From positions 1 to 5,613 of the forward strand of contig JABDRH010000049.1 of assembly GCA_013041835.1 (NCBI GenBank): a stretch of 5,613 nucleotides of DNA, in the 5' to 3' direction. Source of the stretch: Desulfatitalea sp. Lineage in GTDB: Bacteria; Desulfobacterota; Desulfobacteria; Desulfobacterales; Desulfosarcinaceae. Made by a program: the position numbers and the translations under genes. Each line of letters begins with the position of its first letter. Within the stretch, counting starts at the first letter, position 1. Of this stretch, positions 1 through 3,709 are shown piece by piece. The notes beneath the pieces were generated by a model. It had not been told where the DNA came from. It did no database searches and saw nothing but the letters and a program-made list of their open reading frames with translations.

Positions 1-888
1 TTCGATCTCCATGGCGCTGTCAGCCAGTTTGAAGGCCACGGCTTGAAATTTAGAGATGGGCTGGCCGAACTGCTCGCGTTTGCGGGCATAATTCAGGGCC
101 GCTTCGTAAGCCCCCTGTGCACCGCCCAGTCCCATGGCGCCGATGGACAGCCGGCCGCCATCCAGGGTTTTGAGCATCTGGTGGAATCCGTCGCCCTGTT
201 TCCCCAGGATGTTTTCCGCCGGAATGCGCACATCGTCGAAATAGAGCTCCGCCGTATTGGAGGCGCGCCACATCATCTTTTTCTTCATGGGGATGGCTTT
301 GAACCCCTTGGTATCGCTCTCGACGATGAAACACGTATACTCGGGTTTGCCGTTGGGCCGGGTACCGGTAATGGCCTGAACGGTTACGCCCAGAGTCATG
401 TCGCTGGCCGCATTGGTAATAAAAATTTTCGATCCGTTGATCACCCATTCATTGCCGTCGCGTACGGCTTCGGTCTTGGATCCGCCGGCATCCGAGCCTG
501 CGGTCGGTTCGGTGAGCCCGAATCCCCACAGGGCCTGGCCGGTGCATAGCTTGGGAAGGTACTTTTTCTTCTGGTCGTCATTGCCGAAGTAATACAGCGG
601 ACCAATGCCCAACGAGTTGCCGGCGGCGATGGTGGCCGCCTGGGAACCGTCAACGCGGGCGATCTCCTCCACGGCGATGATGTAAGAGATATAGTCCATG
701 GCCTGCCCTTCGTAAGCTTCCGAAACAAACATGCCGAACAGGCCGATTTCGCCCATCTTGCGGGTCAGATCGATGGAGAACGCCTCCGCTTCATCCAGGT
801 CCAGGGCCACGGGTGCAATCTCGCTCTGGGCGAATTTGCGGACCTCCTTGCGAATCATCTCCTGTTCTTTGGTCAAGTCAAAATCCAC
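1..888 (-). CDS. Acyl-CoA dehydrogenase, 3' end cut by window edge
   Basis: FAD-dependent flavoenzyme that introduces the alpha,beta double bond into an acyl-CoA and passes electrons to electron-transfer flavoprotein; cytoplasmic. 296 residues are visible of a usual 380 or so. The helical N-terminal domain covers about residues 1-118. The family signature GLTEPTAGSDAGG is at 124-136 and the FAD-contacting segment WVINGSKIFITN at 148-159. The middle beta domain ends near the motif RASNTAELYFDDVRIP (208-223), and the C-terminal helical domain begins with the REQFG segment (271-275). The position that carries the catalytic Glu in isovaleryl-CoA dehydrogenase is Gly here (LDGGR, 242-246), so the base is expected in the missing C-terminal part, as in short- and medium-chain enzymes. 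The GTG start is chosen because AAGGAGG lies 5 nt upstream and the N-terminus DFDLTKEQEM fits the family; the first in-frame ATG is codon 11. The preceding gene is a TetR regulator, probably in the same operon. Substrate not assignable. Confidence 0.95.
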   Translation of the reverse strand, partial: MDFDLTKEQEMIRKEVRKFAQSEIAPVALDLDEAEAFSIDLTRKMGEIGLFGMFVSEAYEGQAMDYISYIIAVEEIARVDGSQAATIAAGNSLGIGPLYYFGNDDQKKKYLPKLCTGQALWGFGLTEPTAGSDAGGSKTEAVRDGNEWVINGSKIFITNAASDMTLGVTVQAITGTRPNGKPEYTCFIVESDTKGFKAIPMKKKMMWRASNTAELYFDDVRIPAENILGKQGDGFHQMLKTLDGGRLSIGAMGLGGAQGAYEAALNYARKREQFGQPISKFQAVAFKLADSAMEIE

Positions 889-893
889 GATGA

Positions 894-900
894 CCTCCTT
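894..900 (-). promoter_or_regulatory. Ribosome binding site of the acyl-CoA dehydrogenase
   Basis: AAGGAGG on the minus strand, separated by 5 nt (TCATC) from the GTG codon at 888-886. It is a near-perfect Shine-Dalgarno sequence and decides the GTG start over the ATG ten codons further in. Confidence 0.8.
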
Positions 901-965
901 TCCGCCTCGACCGGCGGTCATTGTCGCACCATTGATCTACGGCGCTTCTCTTTTGGCAAGGCGCC

Positions 966-1571
966 TCACGCTTTTATTATCGGACTGTCGGACATGGCAA
1001 CGGTTCCTAGTTTCAATCCACTGATGATAAAGTTTTCATAAATATCTGCAATTTCGTCCACCGTCAGGCGGCCGGAGGGCTTGTACCAGGTGGCGCCGGC
1101 CGTACACAGGGTCAGGATGGCATAAGACAGAATTTTCACGTCGCCATGGGCGAACACGCCTTGTTCGGCCCCCTGACGGATGAGATCCTGAAAAATTGCT
1201 TCGTATTCGCCTCGTTTTTTCACGATGGCCCGGTAGTGCTCTGGGCTGATACCGCGCAGTTCGCTATTGGCGATGAAATTCTCTTTTTGTCGTTTCAGAT
1301 GAAAATCGACGTGGCTGCGAACCGCCGCCCGCATCCGCTGTTCGACGCTGTCGATCGGCGACAGACGGCTTTTCAAATAGGCCGTCAGATCATCCATGGT
1401 GGATTTCAAGATACAGTAGAGCAAGTCTTCCTTGCTGGCGTAGTGATAGTAGATGCTCGCCTTTTGGATGCCGCTGCCTTGGGCGATATCGCTGATGCTC
1501 GTTGCAAAATACCCCTTCTTGTAAAACAGATCAATAGACACCGATTTTATGGTGGCTTTCATATCTCCCAT
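966..1571 (-). CDS. TetR/AcrR-family transcriptional regulator, probably acyl-CoA responsive
   Basis: DNA-binding repressor of 201 residues from the preferred start, a normal length for the family. The N-terminal three-helix domain covers about residues 5-51, with the helix-turn-helix at 24-44 (TSISDIAQGSGIQKASIYYHY) and the typical SKEDLL that follows. The rest is the all-helical ligand and dimer domain. Its end, with WYKPSGRLTVDEIAD (162-176) and FIISGL (181-186), resembles the C-terminal domain of regulators such as KstR2 that bind CoA thioesters; this is from recall of the family. An ATG seven codons upstream (1592) is rejected because AGGAGG at 1580-1585 lies inside that extension and sits 8 nt before the ATG at 1571. 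A third ATG at 1562 is poorly spaced from a ribosome site. The gene is 77 bp upstream of the dehydrogenase and divergent from the cyclase, so it probably regulates one or both and itself. Confidence 0.93.
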   Translation of the reverse strand: MGDMKATIKSVSIDLFYKKGYFATSISDIAQGSGIQKASIYYHYASKEDLLYCILKSTMDDLTAYLKSRLSPIDSVEQRMRAAVRSHVDFHLKRQKENFIANSELRGISPEHYRAIVKKRGEYEAIFQDLIRQGAEQGVFAHGDVKILSYAILTLCTAGATWYKPSGRLTVDEIADIYENFIISGLKLGTVAMSDSPIIKA

Positions 1572-1579
1572 GGGGGAGG

Positions 1580-1585
1580 CCTCCT
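1580..1585 (-). promoter_or_regulatory. Ribosome binding site of the TetR gene
   Basis: AGGAGG on the minus strand with an 8-nt spacer to the ATG at 1571-1569. It lies within the first codons of the longer ORF that would start at 1592, and so argues for the internal start. Confidence 0.7.
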
Positions 1586-1671
1586 GATGCATCGTAAATC
1601 GGCCGACGGAAAGCAGGGGTGCCGGATGAAAGGGCAGGCAAACTTACCGACCGGCCGTTAGATTTCTGCCA

Positions 1672-1701
1672 AAAATAGTGTATGTGGCTTGGAATTGTCA
1701 A
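1672..1701 (-). promoter_or_regulatory. Candidate sigma70-type promoter for the TetR-dehydrogenase operon
   Basis: Minus strand: perfect -35 TTGACA at 1701-1696, 18-nt spacer, -10 TATTTT (4 of 6 to consensus) at 1677-1672. The predicted transcript would start near 1665, leaving a leader of about 95 nt before the TetR ATG. The -35 box lies within an imperfect 15-bp palindrome (CTTG/CAAG arms), as expected if a repressor competes with polymerase. Prediction from sequence only. Confidence 0.45.
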
Positions 1702-1804
1702 GACACAAACTGTGAATCTGTTTTCATACACCATTAAAGGGGGACAACGCGGACGACCCGTTCAGGATAGCGCGTCCCGTATCGCCTGGGCCTGAATCGC
1801 TTTT

Positions 1805-1823
1805 CCCAAGGTATTGCCTTGGG
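1805..1823. promoter_or_regulatory. Perfect palindrome, candidate operator
   Basis: CCCAAGG, 5-nt centre TATTG, CCTTGGG: two perfect 7-bp arms. No T-tract follows on either strand, so it does not look like a terminator. It ends 21 bp before the plus-strand TTGACA and lies upstream of both predicted transcripts, which fits a protein binding site better than an RNA hairpin. Size and symmetry suit a dimeric TetR-type repressor, but binding by the adjacent regulator is inference. Confidence 0.4.
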
Positions 1824-1844
1824 GTAGCGCAAGGGGAACAGGCA

Positions 1845-1873
1845 TTGACAATCGTCGCCGATGCCACGATATT
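1845..1873 (+). promoter_or_regulatory. Candidate sigma70-type promoter for the cyclase gene
   Basis: Perfect -35 TTGACA at 1845-1850, 17-nt spacer, -10 GATATT at 1868-1873 (4 of 6 to consensus). Transcription would begin near 1880 and give a leader of about 90 nt. Prediction from sequence only. Confidence 0.45.
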
Positions 1874-1950
1874 GGCAATGTGCTCTGCGTCAAGCGCCAT
1901 CACCTCCGCGCGATCAGATCCATTTGGACCACGAAACCATCCTGGCGAAC

Positions 1951-1956
1951 AGGAGG
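1951..1956 (+). promoter_or_regulatory. Probable ribosome binding site of the cyclase, unusually distant
   Basis: AGGAGG, but 13 nt upstream of the ATG at 1970; 5-9 nt is usual. No other start codon lies between them in frame and no better purine tract is closer. The ATG is nevertheless favoured because the family's conserved N-terminus (IIDLS) begins directly after it. Confidence 0.45.
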
Positions 1957-1969
1957 CCGATCCAAGACG

Positions 1970-2746
1970 ATGCAAATTATTGACTTGTCCATCACCATTG
2001 AAGCGGGGTTACCCAGCGACCCGGAGCCGATGGTACCGGCCATCGACTATACCGATCACATCCAGGGCGCTGAGCAAATGGCCACCTTTTTTCCGGGACT
2101 GAGAAGGGAGCAGCTTCCCGACGGTTTGGGATGGGCCTTGGAAACCCTCCACTTGACCACCCATTCAGGCACCCATCTGGACGCTCCCTTCCACTATCAT
2201 CCGACAATGGATGGGGGCGCGGCCTCGCTGACCATCGATCAGATCCCCTTGCATTGGTGCTTTCAGGACGGCGTGCGGCTTGATTTTAGCACCAAGGCCG
2301 ATGGCGAACGCATTACCGCCGCCGACGTACAGGCCAAGCTGGATCAGATCGGCTACGGCCTCAAACCACTGGATATTGTCCTGGTGCGAACCGGGGCGGA
2401 CCGGTTTTGGGGCAAGCCCGAGTACCTCCTGAAAGGTGCGGGCATGACTCGTGAGTCGACCCTCTACCTGCTGGAACGGGGCATCAAAGTCGTGGGTACC
2501 GACGCCTGGTCCTGGGATCGCCCCCTGCCATACCTGGCCCAGGAGTTTCGGCAGACCGGTGATCCGTCAGTGGTTTGGGAGGCCCATTTTGCCGGCATTG
2601 AAAAGGGTTTCTGCCATATGGAAAAAATGGCCTGCCTGGACCGTATACCCCGGCCATACGGATTCAAGGTGGCCTGTTTTCCCATTAAAATCAAAAGCGC
2701 CTCGGCCGGCTGGACCCGTCCGGTGGCCATTGTCGAAGATCCATGA
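1970..2746 (+). CDS. Cyclase/kynurenine formamidase-like metal-dependent hydrolase
   Basis: Cytoplasmic hydrolase of the cyclase family (Pfam Cyclase, KynB-like), 258 residues, a full-length member with no signal peptide. The family's metal motif HxGTHxDxPxH is complete at residues 65-75 (HSGTHLDAPFH): His65, His69 and Asp71 are the expected metal ligands and His75 the conserved active-site His. A second ligand pair is plausibly His206 and Glu218, whose 12-residue separation matches my recollection of KynB. The N-terminus MQIIDLS is typical of the family and fixes the ATG at 1970; an in-frame TTG at 1814 would add 52 residues with no family resemblance. KynB splits N-formylkynurenine, but many relatives act on other amides, esters or lactones. 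No other kynurenine or tryptophan gene is present, while the divergent neighbours are a TetR regulator and an acyl-CoA dehydrogenase, so a step in acid or aromatic catabolism is more likely. Substrate unknown. Confidence 0.92.
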   Translation: MQIIDLSITIEAGLPSDPEPMVPAIDYTDHIQGAEQMATFFPGLRREQLPDGLGWALETLHLTTHSGTHLDAPFHYHPTMDGGAASLTIDQIPLHWCFQDGVRLDFSTKADGERITAADVQAKLDQIGYGLKPLDIVLVRTGADRFWGKPEYLLKGAGMTRESTLYLLERGIKVVGTDAWSWDRPLPYLAQEFRQTGDPSVVWEAHFAGIEKGFCHMEKMACLDRIPRPYGFKVACFPIKIKSASAGWTRPVAIVEDP

Positions 2747-2823
2747 GACATTATAGCCAGAACAACTATATTGGCATTTTTCTCTTGTCCGGTGACCAAC
2801 AACGATATTCGCCGGATCAATAC

Positions 2824-2873
2824 ACTTGAAATCAATAGCATTTTATTTTTTGCAAATATTTTTGATTTCAAGT
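2824..2873. repeat. 12-bp perfect inverted repeat around an AT-rich 26-nt centre
   Basis: ACTTGAAATCAA at 2824-2835 pairs perfectly with TTGATTTCAAGT at 2862-2873. Two further pairs outside a single mismatch (TA at 2821-2822, TA at 2875-2876) give 14 of 15. The 26-nt centre is almost all A and T. It could be a long-looped bidirectional transcription end for the convergent genes, or the footprint of a mobile element; neither is proven. Confidence 0.8.
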
Positions 2874-2910
2874 CTACAATTGCTCGATTTTTGTTGGGTG
2901 ACGGTCCATC

Positions 2911-2949
2911 AAATGGGCGCTAAGCGCAAAATCGGCCTGAAATGGGCGC
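2911..2949. repeat. 10-bp direct repeat with a small hairpin
   Basis: AAATGGGCGC occurs at 2911-2920 and again at 2940-2949, 29 bp apart start to start. The first copy runs into GCGCTAAGCGC (2917-2927), a symmetric sequence with 5-bp arms around one base. The second copy lacks this extension. Confidence 0.65.
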
Positions 2950-2995
2950 ACCAGTGAACCCGATATTTTCGTCTTTTACGCTAAAATCCGTCATT

Positions 2996-3033
2996 TGAGC
3001 CAATCTACCTGTTTTTCAAGATGCCTTGGCTCA
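2996..3033. repeat. 8-bp inverted repeat at the end of the transposase-like frame
   Basis: TGAGCCAA at 2996-3003 and TTGGCTCA at 3026-3033 are perfect complements around a 22-nt loop. On the minus strand the repeat follows the end of the transposase-like coding remnant. IS91-family elements carry hairpin-forming ends beyond the transposase gene, so this may be part of such an end. Also possible as a weak hairpin in the dtd transcript tail. Confidence 0.55.
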
Positions 3034-3039
3034 CAAGGG

Positions 3040-3184
3040 CTATGGCGGATGTAAAACAGCAAAGCTGCTTGGGCCTGTGCCTTTTACGATTTGGGCGACA
3101 ACGCCGCATTGTTCCCTCCTTGCACTTTGGACAGCGGGTGATGTCCTGGCCGGTCAACCGCTGGATAAATGCTAAAGAAATTTT
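3040..3184 (-). pseudogene. Probable C-terminal remnant of an IS91-type transposase
   Basis: The minus-strand frame reads FIQRLTGQDITRCPKCKEGTM, with the Cys pair encoded at 3122-3133. A segment of the form RLTGxDxxRCPxCxxGxM is, from recall, typical of the C-terminal end of IS91-family (Y2, HUH-type) transposases. After the Met codon (3107-3109) the same frame continues as basic sequence to TAG at 3005. A shift of one base near 3103-3106 instead gives VVAQIVKGTGPSS and ends in HPP before TAG at 3040, which looks more like a natural end; a frameshift is therefore suspected. The N-terminal and catalytic parts are absent: the frame runs straight back into the 3' end of dtd. If correct this is a dead fragment left by an insertion and deletion. 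The identification rests on one short motif. Confidence 0.45.
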
Positions 3185-3222
3185 TGCGCGAGCCCTTAGG
3201 GTGCGGGAAAGAGAATGAATTT

Positions 3223-3666
3223 TTATCCGGGACTCTCGACGATCAGCGTCACCGGGCCGTCATTGGTCAGGGCCACCTGCATCATGGCCTGGAAGCGGCC
3301 GGTTTGGGTGGGAACACCCTTTTGGCGGGCCTGCCGGATAAAGTAGTCGTAGAGGGATTCGGCCTTTTCCGGACGGGCGGCGGCGGTGAATGAGGGGCGG
3401 CGGCCTTTGCGACAGTCGCCCAACAGCGTGAACTGGGAGATGACCAGCAGGGCGCCGCCGCTTTCCAGCAAAGAGCGGTTCATCTTGCCGCCGTCATCCT
3501 CGAAAATGCGCAGATTCACAATTTTATCCACAAGATAATCGGCCGCTTTGCAGGTATCGTTTTCGGCCACGCCCAACAATACCACCAGGCCGGGACCAAT
3601 GGCGCCCACGGCCTGTCCGTCCACCGTGACCGAGCTTTGGGATACGCGTTGCACCACGGCGCGCAT
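3223..3666 (-). CDS. dtd: D-aminoacyl-tRNA deacylase (DTD)
   Basis: Cytoplasmic proofreading enzyme that hydrolyses D-amino acids (and glycine mischarged on tRNA-Ala) from tRNA. 147 residues, the usual length, complete at both ends. Family hallmarks: N-terminus MRAVVQRV, the SQFTL motif at 77-81 with the active-site region Thr80, and the NDGPVT motif at 135-140 whose Gly137-Pro138 forms the chiral-selectivity Gly-cisPro element. The ATG at 3666 is supported by GAGGAG 5 nt upstream (3672-3677) and by the exact family N-terminus. It follows tex after 43 bp on the same strand, with no promoter evident in the gap, so it is probably translated from a tex-dtd transcript. It ends facing the relic-bearing region; no clear terminator follows. 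Confidence 0.97.
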   Translation of the reverse strand: MRAVVQRVSQSSVTVDGQAVGAIGPGLVVLLGVAENDTCKAADYLVDKIVNLRIFEDDGGKMNRSLLESGGALLVISQFTLLGDCRKGRRPSFTAAARPEKAESLYDYFIRQARQKGVPTQTGRFQAMMQVALTNDGPVTLIVESPG

Positions 3667-3709
3667 GGGCTCTCCTCGTCAGGGTCCATCCACAAATGGT
3701 CGATACAGG

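Larger units (their letters stand above)
1572..1969. other. Divergent intergenic control region between TetR gene and cyclase
   Basis: About 400 bp without a convincing gene. It holds a candidate promoter facing each way (TTGACA at 1701-1696 on minus and at 1845-1850 on plus), a perfect 7-bp palindrome at 1805-1823 and an imperfect palindrome over the TetR -35 box. A short motif GGNATTGNC occurs three times on the plus strand (1691, 1810, 1841). Open frames crossing the region, including an 83-codon minus-strand frame at 1724-1975, show no recognisable protein family. The interval is long for a simple divergent promoter, so a degraded gene cannot be excluded. Confidence 0.6.
2747..3222. other. 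Convergent intergenic region with repeats and a transposase relic
   Basis: 476 bp between the 3' ends of the cyclase (+) and dtd (-), without an intact gene. The left part is AT-rich: 13 of 60 bases are G or C at 2821-2880, far below the flanking genes. It contains a 12-bp inverted repeat (2824-2873), a 10-bp direct repeat (2911-2920 and 2940-2949), an 8-bp inverted repeat (2996-3033) and, in the right part, a minus-strand reading frame resembling a transposase C-terminus. I see no canonical stem-plus-T-tract terminator for either gene; GCCA/TGGC at 2755-2778 followed by ATTTTT is too weak to call. Confidence 0.7.

Noticed and set aside
43..549. Plus-strand open frame (168 codons) opposite the acyl-CoA dehydrogenase
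   Set aside because: The minus strand encodes an unmistakable acyl-CoA dehydrogenase throughout; this is its mirror frame.
1146..1661. Plus-strand open frame (171 codons) opposite the TetR gene
   Set aside because: Antisense to a complete TetR regulator with a clear helix-turn-helix; no domain of its own.
1678..1731. GTGTATG/CATACAC inverted repeat with a 40-bp centre
   Set aside because: A 7-bp pair at this distance is expected about once by chance in a region of this size.
1814..1969. 52-residue N-terminal extension of the cyclase from a TTG codon
   Set aside because: The extension resembles nothing in the family, lacks a ribosome site and would start inside the palindrome; the family N-terminus IIDLS fits the ATG at 1970.
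1724..1975. Minus-strand 83-codon frame in the divergent control region
   Set aside because: No ribosome site, no recognisable family, and it crosses the candidate promoter and palindrome; could be a decayed gene but cannot be supported.
3021..3218. Plus-strand 65-codon frame in the convergent gap
   Set aside because: No recognisable protein; the opposite strand gives the transposase-like motif, so this is taken as its shadow.
3196..3222. Possible terminator after dtd around CCCTAAGGG
   Set aside because: Stem is only about 4 bp with no adequate loop and no T-tract follows on the minus strand.
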